From Roseiarcus sp963751165 (GTDB lineage Bacteria; Pseudomonadota; Alphaproteobacteria; Rhizobiales; Beijerinckiaceae), in NCBI GenBank assembly GCA_963751165.1, contig CAVVTP010000022.1, forward strand, positions 62,001-126,000: DNA of 64,000 bases, in the 5' to 3' direction. Under the pieces are notes generated by a model. The model was not told the DNA's origin. It searched no databases and was given only the letters and a program-made list of their open reading frames with translations. Within the stretch, counting starts at the first letter, position 1. The number at the start of each line of letters is the position of its first letter. The position numbers were made by a program, and so were the translations under genes. Positions 8,752 to 16,742 of the stretch are shown in pieces.

Positions 8752-8961
8752 TCAGCGACGACGGGCAAACGAGGACGGCATGGACGAGGAGAAACCCTGC
8801 AAGACGCGATCGCCCCTGAGTCTCAGTCCGCTGCGCCGGCCGCGGCGCCGGAGGCTCCCGCCGCCCCTCCGGTGGCCCACAGCCACCCCGTCAGCCCATG
8901 GGGACATGGGCGCGCTGATGCGGCGCAGGAATCGCGTTTCACCGGCCATGAATTTCTCTAA
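8752..8961 (+). other. Unassigned plus-strand coding fragment right of the IS pair
   Basis: Directly to the right of the IS pair, one frame stays open to a TAA at 8959-8961. It encodes an Ala/Pro-rich stretch (SAAPAAAPEAPAAPPVAHS) ending in GHEFL. If the IS sequences are removed and one CAATGAAC is kept, this segment joins the promoter-like region carrying the SOS box. It may therefore be the tail or body of a small SOS-controlled gene displaced by the insertion. No domain was recognised, no start codon is convincing, and the nearby sequence is of doubtful quality. Confidence 0.25.
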
Positions 8962-8979
8962 GTAACTGATAAAAACTTG

Positions 8980-9075
8980 GTTTCTGGCTGGAATTTCGCG
9001 GGATTTTCTGAAATGCTCGGAATCTCTTGGAAATTTATTGGGGGCCCCGCGGAAGCGCTTGGAAATTTTTTGCAG
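8980..9075. repeat. Short-motif intergenic repeat, TTTCCAA/TTCCG type
   Basis: On the minus strand this stretch reads as a series of TTCC-centred motifs (TTTCCAAG, CTTCCGCG, TTTCCAAG, ATTCCGAG, AATTCCAG) spaced 10-25 bp apart. A very similar array lies at 51130-51250. There is no gene and no transposase. The remaining sequence up to the ornithine decarboxylase stop at 9236 holds nothing recognisable. Confidence 0.5.
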
Positions 9076-9235
9076 CCTTTTGCCGCCGTAACTCCGAAGC
9101 CGCGGTCGGGTTTCACGGCATGCGCCCTCCGCCACGCTGCGCGTGGTCCCCTCCGCATTCCGCTAACGCTTCACGAGGGGAGGATATGGCCGCCGCCGGC
9201 GCGCTATCCTCCCCCGCCACGGGAAACGCGAGCGC

Positions 9236-10366
9236 TCAGATTATATAAGCCTTCAGCGGCGGGAAGCCGTTGAAGCCGACCGAGGAATAGGTGGTCGTAT
9301 AGGCCCCGGTTCCCTCGATGAGCACCTTGGCCCCGATCTCGAGCGTGACCGGAAGGAGATAGGGTTCCTTCTCGTAGAGCACGTCGATCGAGTCGCAGCT
9401 CGGGCCGGCCACCACGCAAGGGCCGAGCGGGTCGTCGTCGCGCTCCGTGCGGATCGGGTAGCGGATCATCTCGTCCGTCGTCTCGGCGAGGCCGTTGAAC
9501 TTGCCGATGTCGAGATAGATCCATCGGACTCGGTCCTCCTCCGACTTGCGTGAGATCAGCACCACTTCAGCCTCGATGATTCCGGCGTTGCCGACCATGC
9601 CGCGGCCGGGCTCGATGATCGTCTCCGGGATGCGGTTGCCGAAATGGCGCCGAAGCGCCCGGAAGATTGTCTGCCCATAGGTCTTCACGCCCGGGACGTC
9701 CCGAATGTAGCGGGTCGGAAAGCCGCCACCGAGGTTGAGCATCTGGAGCTGGATCCCCCGCTCGGCGAGATCGCGGAAGATCGCGGCCGAGACTTTCAGC
9801 GCCCGATCCCACATGCGCGGATTGCGCTGCTGCGAGCCGACGTGGAACGACAGGCCGTGCGGAACGAGACCCAGCGCCTGGGCGCGCTCTAGCACGTGCG
9901 GCGCCATCTCGGGCGCGCAGCCGAACTTGCGCGACAGCGGCCAATCCGCTCCTGAGCCGTCGCATAGAATCCGGCAGAACACTTTCGAACCGGGCGCCGC
10001 GCGGGCGACCTTCTCGACCTCGGCCTCGCAATCGACCGCATAGAGCCGGACTCCGAGCGCGTGAGCCCGCGCCACGTCCTTCTCCTTCTTGATCGTATTA
10101 CCGAAACTGATGCGGTCCGGCGTCGCGCCGGCCGCGAGCGCCTGCTCGATCTCGGTGACCGAGGCCGTGTCGAAGCACGAGCCTAGATCGGCAAGGAGGC
10201 TCAGGATCTCTGGCGCCGGGTTCGCCTTCACCGCGTAGAAGACCCGCGTGTCGGGCAAAGCTTTGGCGAAGGAAAGATAGTTGTCGCGCACGACGTCGAG
10301 GTCGACGACGAGGCGCGGTCCGTCCTCTCGGTTGAAGGCGAGGAATTGCTTTATGCGGTCCGTCAT
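9236..10366 (-). CDS. Ornithine decarboxylase, fold-type III PLP enzyme
   Basis: The 376-residue product belongs to the alanine-racemase-fold decarboxylases. FYAVKANPAPEIL supplies the PLP lysine, LSFHVGSQQRNP the active-site His, LNLGGGFPTRY the phosphate-binding glycines, IIEPGRGMVGNAG a second phosphate contact, and VVAGPSCDSIDVL the catalytic Cys-Asp at the dimer interface. This short form makes putrescine from ornithine (some members also use lysine). The ATG at 10366 was chosen because GGGGGA lies eight bases before it; the longer frame to 10411 has no such site. A long structured leader resembling the speF RNA lies upstream, a known arrangement for this enzyme in alphaproteobacteria. 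Confidence 0.9.
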   Translation of the reverse strand: MTDRIKQFLAFNREDGPRLVVDLDVVRDNYLSFAKALPDTRVFYAVKANPAPEILSLLADLGSCFDTASVTEIEQALAAGATPDRISFGNTIKKEKDVARAHALGVRLYAVDCEAEVEKVARAAPGSKVFCRILCDGSGADWPLSRKFGCAPEMAPHVLERAQALGLVPHGLSFHVGSQQRNPRMWDRALKVSAAIFRDLAERGIQLQMLNLGGGFPTRYIRDVPGVKTYGQTIFRALRRHFGNRIPETIIEPGRGMVGNAGIIEAEVVLISRKSEEDRVRWIYLDIGKFNGLAETTDEMIRYPIRTERDDDPLGPCVVAGPSCDSIDVLYEKEPYLLPVTLEIGAKVLIEGTGAYTTTYSSVGFNGFPPLKAYII

Positions 10367-10639
10367 GAGCGGCATCCCCCAAGTGCGCGGAGAAGCGTCC
10401 ACGCCTGGCAAATGAAGGATCCATCGGCGATACGGACGTTCGCTCGCGCGTTGGAGACGCGAGGCGAACGTCGTTGACCCGCCGACGCGATTGCTCGGCG
10501 CCCCGAAGGCTTAAGAACCGCCGGTCAGGGCCTCGCAATCAGCTGCTGCGCCGTAGCCATGACGCGCCCGAACGGAATTCGCTCCGGCGCTCAGGGCCAT
10601 CGTTTGGACGAGGAGAAATCCCGTCCGCACGCCCGGCAA

Positions 10640-10801
10640 GATAGACAAGCCTCTTTGATCGCCGACCTTTGGAGGGCCGGCAGAGACCAAAAAAGCCCGG
10701 TCCGTCGTTGCTTCAAGCCGCGTCCCCCGTTGGGCGGGGTTCGCCGGTTCGCCTCCGGTTGCCGGTCTTCCACGGGCGGTTGACTGGCCTCTTGTCCAGA
10801 T
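10640..10801 (-). ncRNA. speF-type leader RNA upstream of ornithine decarboxylase
   Basis: The 430-bp space upstream of the decarboxylase contains no gene but a dense, GC-rich structured block on the minus strand. It runs from TCTGGACAAGAGGCCAGTCA near 10800 through GACCGGCAACCGGAGGCG and CCCCGCCCAACGGGGGACG to GGACCGGGCTTTTTTGGTC near 10695. CCCCGCCCAACGGGG and ACCGGCAACCGG are self-complementary. The speF RNA motif is an established conserved leader before ornithine decarboxylase genes in alphaproteobacteria, and both position and appearance fit it. The assignment rests on context and memory of the motif, not on a covariance-model score; boundaries are approximate. Confidence 0.6.
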
Positions 10802-10873
10802 CCCCGCCGACCGACACGCGACCACAGGCACGTGCGTATTGGGCACACACTTATTTGGTCGAATCGGCAACGA

Positions 10874-10899
10874 GCGCAAGCGGTTTATTCCGCTTGCGC
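10874..10899. promoter_or_regulatory. Perfect 10-bp inverted repeat in the divergent promoter region
   Basis: GCGCAAGCGG at 10874-10883 and CCGCTTGCGC at 10890-10899 pair perfectly around the six-base loop TTTATT. On the minus strand the right arm contains TTGCGC, which with a 17-bp spacer and AAATAA could be the promoter of the decarboxylase leader. The palindrome could thus be an operator overlapping the -35 element, or a terminator-like hairpin. It lies between the decarboxylase leader and the DUF2189 gene. Confidence 0.4.
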
Positions 10900-11169
10900 G
10901 AACAATTTTGTGCGACCCTCATGCGGTTGCCGAAATAGCTGTATATGCGGCCCCTGGCTGCCTCAGCCGCGCTCGTCGCCGGCGGCTTCGGGGGCGCGGA
11001 AGGCCCTCGGCGCGGCCCCGGCCGTGTAGGCGATCGCTCACAAAAACGCCGCGTCCCGGTGCTAGACACTCTTGGCGACGGCGCTCGGGAGGAGACCCGA
11101 GGGGCGCGGCCGACGGCCGCCCCATTTCAACTCCGCGACGCCGCCCGCGAGCCCCGTGGGAGGATAGCC

Positions 11170-12174
11170 ATGGCGTCTGCATTTCACGTCTATTTCGGCC
11201 CTGAGGCGCTCGACCGGCGAATCCGGCTCCGCATGATCGAGCCGCGTGACTGTATTGCCGCGCTGAGGGAGGGATTCGACGACTTCCTCGCGATGCCGAC
11301 CTATCCCATCTTCGTCGGAATCTTCTATGCAATCGCGGGAATCGTGCTTGTCGGGCTGACGTCATTCACCAACGCGCTCCACCTCGTCTTCCCGTTCGCC
11401 GCCGGTTTCGCGTTGCTCGGGCCCTTTTTCGCCGTCGGCCTCTATGAGATGAGCAGGAGGCGCGAGGCTGGCCTTTCCGTCACATGGCGGGACGCGTTCG
11501 CCGCGATGCGTTCGCCAGCGCTGCCCTCGATCGTCGCGCTGGGCGTCGGGCTGTTGGCGGTCTTCGCCATCTGGATCGGCGTTGCGGATGGGCTCTACCG
11601 CTGGCTCTACGGGCCGAAACCGCCTGCGGCTGCGCTGCCATTTCTCGCCGACGTCCTGACCACCGGACGAGGGTGGACGCTGATCCTTGTCGGCTGCCTC
11701 GCCGGTTTCTGCTTCGCGGCGCTGGCGCTCTGCCTCAGCATCGTCTCGTTTCCGCTGATGCTAGATCGCAACGTCGGCGTTGTTCCGGCCGTCATCGCCT
11801 CGCTGCGCACGGCGCGCGACTATCCCGGCGCGGTCGCGCTCTGGGGGCTGATTGTCGCGGCCGCGCTCGTCCTGGGCTCGCTGCCGCTGTTCATCGGCCT
11901 CGCGGTCGTCATGCCAATCTTTGGGCATGCGACCTGGCGGTTTTACCGCCGGGCAATCGAACGCGATCCGGCGCACGAGGTCCCGATCGTGGAGCCCACA
12001 GCCGCCGGTCTGAGAGAGGCGCCGGTCTTCCGATTTGTCTGGGTCTCCCTGGACATGCTGCAATTTCTTCGGCAGAGGAAGGAGTTCGTGCGCCGCAGAG
12101 AGGCCGGATTGACCGATCCGAACGCGTTGGAGCGAGTGGAAAACAGCGCTCCAAACGAGCGAGCCGACGCGTAA
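11170..12174 (+). CDS. DUF2189 integral membrane protein
   Basis: The predicted 334-residue protein has six or so hydrophobic segments and matches the DUF2189 family: a soluble N-terminus with RIRLRMIEPRDCIAALREG, then FLAMPTYPIFVGIFYAIAG as the first membrane region, GFALLGPFFAVGLYEMSRR, a long loop, SFPLMLDRNVGVVPA, and a final VVMPIFGHATWRFYRRAI. The function of the family is unknown. The ATG at 11170 is preceded by GGGAGGATAGCC, a good ribosome site, so the frame to 10945 upstream is not used. It is convergent with tolB, with only three bases between the stops. Confidence 0.82.
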   Translation: MASAFHVYFGPEALDRRIRLRMIEPRDCIAALREGFDDFLAMPTYPIFVGIFYAIAGIVLVGLTSFTNALHLVFPFAAGFALLGPFFAVGLYEMSRRREAGLSVTWRDAFAAMRSPALPSIVALGVGLLAVFAIWIGVADGLYRWLYGPKPPAAALPFLADVLTTGRGWTLILVGCLAGFCFAALALCLSIVSFPLMLDRNVGVVPAVIASLRTARDYPGAVALWGLIVAAALVLGSLPLFIGLAVVMPIFGHATWRFYRRAIERDPAHEVPIVEPTAAGLREAPVFRFVWVSLDMLQFLRQRKEFVRRREAGLTDPNALERVENSAPNERADA

Positions 12175-12177
12175 GCC

Positions 12178-13506
12178 TCAATGCATCAGCGGCCCCCAGG
12201 AGGGGTCGCTGGCGTAGTCCGGAGTCGGCACCAGGAACTCGCCATGGCCGAAAATGTCGGTCATGTAGATTTTCGGGCCGCCCGACCCGCCGGAGTCGCG
12301 GAAGAACATCACGTAGAGCCCGTTCGGCGCGAAGGTCGGGCCCTCGTTATGAAACCCTTCGACCAGGATCCGCTCGCCCGAACCGTCGGGCTTCATCACG
12401 CCGATGCCGAACAAACTGCCCTTGATGCGGGTGAAGGCGATGAGATCGCCGCGCGGCGACCACACCGGCGTCGAGTATTTTCCCTCGCCGAACGAAATGC
12501 GCGTGGCCGGGCCGCCTGTCGAGCTCATCACGTAAATCTGCTGCGAGCCGCCGCGGTCGGACTCGAAGGCGATCTTCGAGCCGTCCGGCGAGAAGGTCGG
12601 GGACGTGTCGATCGCGGCGGTGTCGGTGAGCCGCGTCGTCGCGTGAGTGCGGAGATCCATCGTATAGAGATTGCTGTTCGCGCCCTCCGAGAGAGACATG
12701 ACGATGTGCTGGCCGTCCGGCGAAAAGCGCGGCGCAAACGTCATGCCGGGGAAGTTGCCGACCGCCTCGCGCTGCCCGGTGTCGAGATTGAGCAGGGTCA
12801 CCTTGGGTTCGGCCGAGCCGAACGACATGTAGGCCACCTGCTGGGCGGACGGCGAAAAGCGCGGCGTGACGACGAGTTCCTCTCCCGCGGCGTCCCCGAT
12901 GGTCTTCACGTTGGCCCCGTCCATGTCCATGACCGCGAGGCGCTTGCGGCGTTTGTTCTTCGGGCCGGTCTCGTCGACGAAAACGACCCGCGAGTCGAAA
13001 AAGCCCTTCTCGCCGGTCACCCGCGTGAACACGGTGTCGGCAATCATGTGCGCGACCCGGCGCGCGTTCGCCGCCTCCGTCGTATATTGTTCGCCCGCGA
13101 CCTGCTCCCCGCTCGAGGTGTCCCACAGGCGGAACTGGGCGGTCACATGCCCGCTGTCGGGCCGCAGCACGCGGCCCGTCAGAACGAATTGCGCATTGGC
13201 CGCCTTCCACGCGTCGATGTTCGGGCGGACGTCCGGATTGGAGATGGTTTCGGGAAAGCTCGCCGGATTCAGGGGCAAGAGGAAGATCGAACGAGCGAAA
13301 TCGTTGCCGACGACGGCGCCGATCTTGTCGCCCGCCCCTTCGCCGACGAACGGCGTAACCGCGACGGTCACGGGTTTGAAGTTCGCGCCGGCATGGACGT
13401 AGACGTCGCCGGTTTCGGCGCTCGCCGGCGCGCACGCGACGGCCAATGGCGCCAAGAGCAGCGCCGCGAGAGCGGAAAAGCGAAGGATAAACCAAGAAAA
13501 AGGCAT
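12178..13506 (-). CDS. tolB: Tol-Pal system protein TolB
   Basis: The 442-residue periplasmic protein has a signal peptide (FSALAALLLAPLAVACAPAS then AETGD), an N-terminal TolB domain (IAVTPF-like VAVTPFVGEG; PLNPASFPE; LTGRVLR) and a C-terminal six-bladed beta-propeller. The propeller repeats are easily seen: VTPRFSPSAQQVAYMSF, FAPRFSPDGQHIVMSL, TSPTFSPDGSKIAFESDR, STPVWSPRGDLIAFTRI and EGPTFAPNGLYVMFF. TolB links TolA to Pal during outer-membrane constriction. The ATG at 13506 was chosen since it begins the signal peptide. It is the last gene of tolQ-tolR-tolA-(tolA-like)-tolB; pal, usually next, is not in the window. Confidence 0.95.
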   Translation of the reverse strand: MPFSWFILRFSALAALLLAPLAVACAPASAETGDVYVHAGANFKPVTVAVTPFVGEGAGDKIGAVVGNDFARSIFLLPLNPASFPETISNPDVRPNIDAWKAANAQFVLTGRVLRPDSGHVTAQFRLWDTSSGEQVAGEQYTTEAANARRVAHMIADTVFTRVTGEKGFFDSRVVFVDETGPKNKRRKRLAVMDMDGANVKTIGDAAGEELVVTPRFSPSAQQVAYMSFGSAEPKVTLLNLDTGQREAVGNFPGMTFAPRFSPDGQHIVMSLSEGANSNLYTMDLRTHATTRLTDTAAIDTSPTFSPDGSKIAFESDRGGSQQIYVMSSTGGPATRISFGEGKYSTPVWSPRGDLIAFTRIKGSLFGIGVMKPDGSGERILVEGFHNEGPTFAPNGLYVMFFRDSGGSGGPKIYMTDIFGHGEFLVPTPDYASDPSWGPLMH

Positions 13507-13549
13507 CAATGGGTCTCGCGGCGCAAGTAAGACGGGGCGCCGTCCTGCG

Positions 13550-14137
13550 TCAACGGGCGGCGATCTGAGGATTGAAGTGAATGGTCTTGGTCTTCCATTG
13601 CTCATAAAATGGGCGATATTGGGCCGGGACCGGGAGAGGGTTGCAAGCCCGTACGGCCTGCATGACGCTTTTCGCCTGAGGCCTGGCCGCCGGGTCAGAC
13701 GGCGGATTGACGAGTTTCGGCGGCCTCTTGAGCGATCCGTCCGGCCTGAAGGCGAGCCGCACCTTGGCGACGTAGGTGTCGGAGTCGCCGGGCTGGGCGG
13801 CCGGCTTCCAGCATCCGAGATAGGTCTTGACCATCCAGGAGTCGAAGTCGGCCTGCTGGGCGAGCGTCATGTGCGCCGGGGCGCGCGGCGCCGGCGGCAG
13901 CGGCGAGGTACGCGCGGCGGAGGGTGGCAGCCCGGCCGGCTGCAGGCTTGCGACCGTGGTCGGGACGGGCCCGGCAAACTCCGCCGCTGCGGCGCTCGGC
14001 CGGACGGGCGGAAGGGGAGCGACGGCCTCCCGGGAGGCGGCGCGGGTTGGCCGCAAGATGTGATCGCGCTCGAGAGCCCCCGCGCCGATCGCGACAGCGA
14101 GCGCGAGGAGGCCGATGGAGGTCGATTGCACTTTCAT
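13550..14137 (-). CDS. TolA C-terminal-domain paralogue
   Basis: The 195-residue protein has an N-terminal hydrophobic anchor or signal (TSIGLLALAVAIGAGALE), a Pro/Ala linker, and a C-terminal half clearly homologous to domain III of the TolA gene immediately upstream. Matching blocks include WMVKTYLGCWKP against WLTESYLNCWIP, VAKVRLAFRPDGSL against VAEIKVIYNPDGSL, NPPSDPAARPQAKSVMQAV against NPPTDPAWRAHAESAMRAV, and QWKTKTIHFNP against EWKVETIHFDP. It lacks the long charged TolA helix, so it cannot span the periplasm the same way. It sits between tolA and tolB on the same strand (43 bp before tolB), so it probably works in the same envelope system. Confidence 0.8.
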   Translation of the reverse strand: MKVQSTSIGLLALAVAIGAGALERDHILRPTRAASREAVAPLPPVRPSAAAAEFAGPVPTTVASLQPAGLPPSAARTSPLPPAPRAPAHMTLAQQADFDSWMVKTYLGCWKPAAQPGDSDTYVAKVRLAFRPDGSLKRPPKLVNPPSDPAARPQAKSVMQAVRACNPLPVPAQYRPFYEQWKTKTIHFNPQIAAR

Positions 14138-14170
14138 GAGCGGGTCTCCGTCTCCAGCTTGGCGGCAGGC

Positions 14171-15118
14171 TCAGCCTTGGGTTTCACGGGGATCGAAGTG
14201 GATGGTCTCGACCTTCCACTCCTCGAAATAGGGCGCGTATTGCGGCGGAACGTGCAGCGGATCGCATTTCCTGACCGCGCGCATCGCGCTTTCGGCATGC
14301 GCGCGCCAAGCCGGGTCGGTCGGCGGATTGAGAAGAACCGGGCGCGCCGACAGGGAGCCGTCGGGATTGTAGATGACCTTGATCTCGGCGACGTAGACGT
14401 CCCCGTCGGGCATCACCGGCGGCGGAATCCAGCAGTTGAGGTAGCTCTCGGTCAGCCAGGCGTCGAGCGCCGAGGCCAGCGACAACGACATGCGAGGCGC
14501 GTTGTGATGGGGAAGGCCCTGCGGCGTCGCGGTCCCGGCGCTCGACGCGGTCGAGGTCGATGACGGCTTCGGCTGGCCGATCAGCTTGGCGATGGCGTTC
14601 GAATCGTAGACCCGCTCCGGCTTCGGCCGGGGCTCGCCCTTTTCGCGCTCGAGCGCTTTGGCGATCTGGTCCGGCTTCGGCTTCTCCGGCTCTTTCGCGG
14701 GCTTCTCGGGCTCTTTCGGGCGGACGGGCGGTTCGGGCGCGTTCTCGACAGACTTCGGCGGCGGCGGCGGGACAGGTTTCGGTGGCGGCTGCGGGCGCTC
14801 CTCCTTCTGCGGAGGGGAAGGCTCCGGTCTCGGAGGCGGCGCGGGCGCGGGCTCCACGGCCGGGCGCAGGTCGGGCGGCGGCTCGGGCGGCGCGGGCTCC
14901 GCCTTCGGCGGCGGCTCGGGTGCGGGCCGGGCATCCTTCTCGCCGTTCATGATCTGGTTGAGATCGCTCAGCGACACCGTCTCGACGGGGATCGATTCCG
15001 GGCTGTCCTCGAACTTCGGCGCGGAGGCCAAGCCGAGCAGGATGAGAGCCAACACAGCTCCGTGCAGCGCGCTCGACGCTGCCCACGCCCAATATGGCCG
15101 CCGCTCGTCCAAAGCCAC
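14171..15118 (-). CDS. tolA: Cell envelope integrity protein TolA
   Basis: The 315-residue product has one N-terminal membrane segment (ASSALHGAVLALILLGLASA), a Pro/Glu/Lys-rich periplasmic linker from about residue 55 to 170, and a globular C-terminal domain ending TIHFDPRETQG. TolA uses the proton-motive force gathered by TolQR to pull on TolB-Pal. The linker is unusually proline-rich rather than the Ala/Lys helix of enterobacterial TolA, as is common in alphaproteobacteria. Its C-terminal domain is duplicated in the next gene. The start lies seven bases after the tolR stop. Confidence 0.9.
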   Translation of the reverse strand: MALDERRPYWAWAASSALHGAVLALILLGLASAPKFEDSPESIPVETVSLSDLNQIMNGEKDARPAPEPPPKAEPAPPEPPPDLRPAVEPAPAPPPRPEPSPPQKEERPQPPPKPVPPPPPKSVENAPEPPVRPKEPEKPAKEPEKPKPDQIAKALEREKGEPRPKPERVYDSNAIAKLIGQPKPSSTSTASSAGTATPQGLPHHNAPRMSLSLASALDAWLTESYLNCWIPPPVMPDGDVYVAEIKVIYNPDGSLSARPVLLNPPTDPAWRAHAESAMRAVRKCDPLHVPPQYAPYFEEWKVETIHFDPRETQG

Positions 15119-15124
15119 TCCGGG

Positions 15125-15571
15125 CTATTGATTGATCGGCTCGGTGACCAGCGCCACCTTCTTGAATCCCCCCTGAGTCACCGCCGCCATGATCTGCGCC
15201 ACCCTGCCATATGGAACGACCTTGGAGGCGCGCAGGTAGATCCGCTGCTCGACGTCGTTCTGGGACGCCGACTGGAGCTTCGGCACGAGATCGGCGTCGG
15301 CGATCGGCTGGTCCATCAGATAGAGCTGGCCCTGGTCGTTGAGCGAGATGGCGATCGGCTTCCGGTCGACGTTCAGCGCCGACGCGCTCGTCTGCGGCAG
15401 ATCGACTGCAACGCCCGTCGTCAAGAGCGGTGCGGCGACCATGAAGATGATCAGCAGCACCAACATGACGTCGATGAACGGCGTCATGTTGATGTCCGCC
15501 ATCGCGCCGTAGCGCGGAACGCCTCGCCGCCCCCGGTTGCTCTTGCGCTTTCCGCCGACCGATACGGCCAT
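15125..15571 (-). CDS. tolR: Tol-Pal system proton-channel subunit TolR
   Basis: This 148-residue ExbD/TolR-family protein has the expected cytoplasmic N-terminus, one membrane helix with the essential aspartate (NMTPFIDVMLVLLIIFMV) and a periplasmic domain ending VALVTEP. The Asp in FIDVML is the conserved proton-carrying residue. It lies between tolQ (18-bp gap) and tolA (6-bp gap) in one operon. Length is normal. Confidence 0.95.
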   Translation of the reverse strand: MAVSVGGKRKSNRGRRGVPRYGAMADINMTPFIDVMLVLLIIFMVAAPLLTTGVAVDLPQTSASALNVDRKPIAISLNDQGQLYLMDQPIADADLVPKLQSASQNDVEQRIYLRASKVVPYGRVAQIMAAVTQGGFKKVALVTEPINQ

Positions 15572-15589
15572 GGCTCGGCCCCCCCGGCC

Positions 15590-16345
15590 TCAGGAGACCT
15601 TCTCGGCCGACAGATGATGATCGATCTGACGCGAGAGGATGGACGAGAATTCGTCGGCGAAGCTTTCCAGCCGCGCCTGCGCCTTGGCCACGTCGCCTTG
15701 GAACTTGTTGTAGGCGATGAGCGCCGGGATCGCGGCGAAGAGGCCGATCGCGGTCGCGAGCAGCGCTTCGGCGATGCCTGGCGCGACCACGGCGAGCGAG
15801 GTGTTCTTCGACGCCGCAATCGACTGGAACGAGTTCATGATGCCGAATACGGTGCCGAACAGGCCGATGAACGGGGCGGTCGAGGCGACGGTCGCCAGCA
15901 CAAGGAGATTCGACTCGAGCCGCTCCACCTCGCGCGCGATCGAGACGTCGAGCACCTTGTCGATGCGCGCATGCAGTCCGCGAAATGAACCCGCCGCCTG
16001 CTGGAACGAGCGCTTCCACTCGCGCATCGCGGCGACGAACAGCGCCGCGGCGCCGGAGTTGGGCTCGTTCGACAGCGACGTGTAGAGCTCCTCGAGCGAC
16101 TGGCCCGACCAGAACACCTGCTCGAAATTCTCCATCTCCTTCTTGAATTTGTGGAAGAGCCGGCTCTTGTCGAAGATGATCGTCCAGCACCACAGGGATG
16201 CCAGAAAGAGCCCAAGCATCACCAGCTTGACGACGATATGGGCGGACCAGAACATCTCGAGGATGCTCGTCTCCGGAGTCGCGGCGGCCGCTACGTCGGC
16301 AGGAGTTATCAGCGTGAAGCAACCTTTTTGACATCGTAGCCGCAC
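15590..16345 (-). CDS. tolQ: Tol-Pal system motor subunit TolQ
   Basis: The 251-residue MotA/TolQ/ExbB protein has three membrane helices: IVVKLVMLGLFLASLWCW near residue 37, NLLVLATVASTAPFIGLFGT near 145, and ALLATAIGLFAAIPALIAYN near 190. The conserved VASTAPFIGLFGTVFGIM block is intact. The start is least certain: the only upstream start codon in frame is a GTG at 16345, and no good ribosome site precedes it; an in-frame CTG closer to TPADVAAA is another option. It opens the tol operon. The ybgC gene that often heads this operon is instead 11 kb away at 27428. Confidence 0.92.
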   Translation of the reverse strand: MRLRCQKGCFTLITPADVAAAATPETSILEMFWSAHIVVKLVMLGLFLASLWCWTIIFDKSRLFHKFKKEMENFEQVFWSGQSLEELYTSLSNEPNSGAAALFVAAMREWKRSFQQAAGSFRGLHARIDKVLDVSIAREVERLESNLLVLATVASTAPFIGLFGTVFGIMNSFQSIAASKNTSLAVVAPGIAEALLATAIGLFAAIPALIAYNKFQGDVAKAQARLESFADEFSSILSRQIDHHLSAEKVS

Positions 16346-16742
16346 GCTGGATGGCGGCGGAACTTGGAACGGCGGGCGGTCTGCCTTCCAAATCGGCCGA
16401 AACTTGGGCTGCGTCGGGCGACGGAATGTCCCGACTTTGTCGGCGCTAATTAAGGCCTCAATAGCATTAAGGGCGGGTTACCTTGGGTCGTCGACGCAAA
16501 TGGCGGCGCGCTCCTCCGATCTCAAGCTTGTGATGTTCACCCATCTCTCGGTGAGCCTGCGTCCCTTCTGCCTCTGGGAAAAGGCAACCTGGGCATTGCC
16601 GCTCGGTGAAAAGTTAAGACAATTTTGGAATTGTGGCAAAAAAGCTACAGCATTTGGGCGCTCGCTATGCTTTGCTGGATATAGCGTATCGAGTCGCGTT
16701 CCGACCGGTAAGGGACGCTGACGTTTACAACAGGCGGGGCAC
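16346..16742. other. Divergent intergenic region, no gene seen
   Basis: This 397-bp gap between tolQ and the outer-membrane protein gene must hold both promoters. No coding sequence, transposon or strong hairpin was recognised. The stretch before 16743 becomes AT-richer around 16610-16690, where the promoter of the plus-strand gene is likely. Confidence 0.4.

Noticed and set aside
10511..10879. A 122-codon minus-strand frame in the decarboxylase leader
   Set aside because: It runs through the structured leader; the sequence is better explained as RNA structure than as protein, and no family fits.
12181..13530. A 449-codon plus-strand frame across tolB
   Set aside because: Shadow of tolB on the other strand; no ribosome site and no similarity.
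14184..16391. A 735-codon minus-strand frame across tolA-tolR-tolQ
   Set aside because: It overlaps three clearly identified tol genes in another frame and its product is Arg/Ala-rich without any motif.
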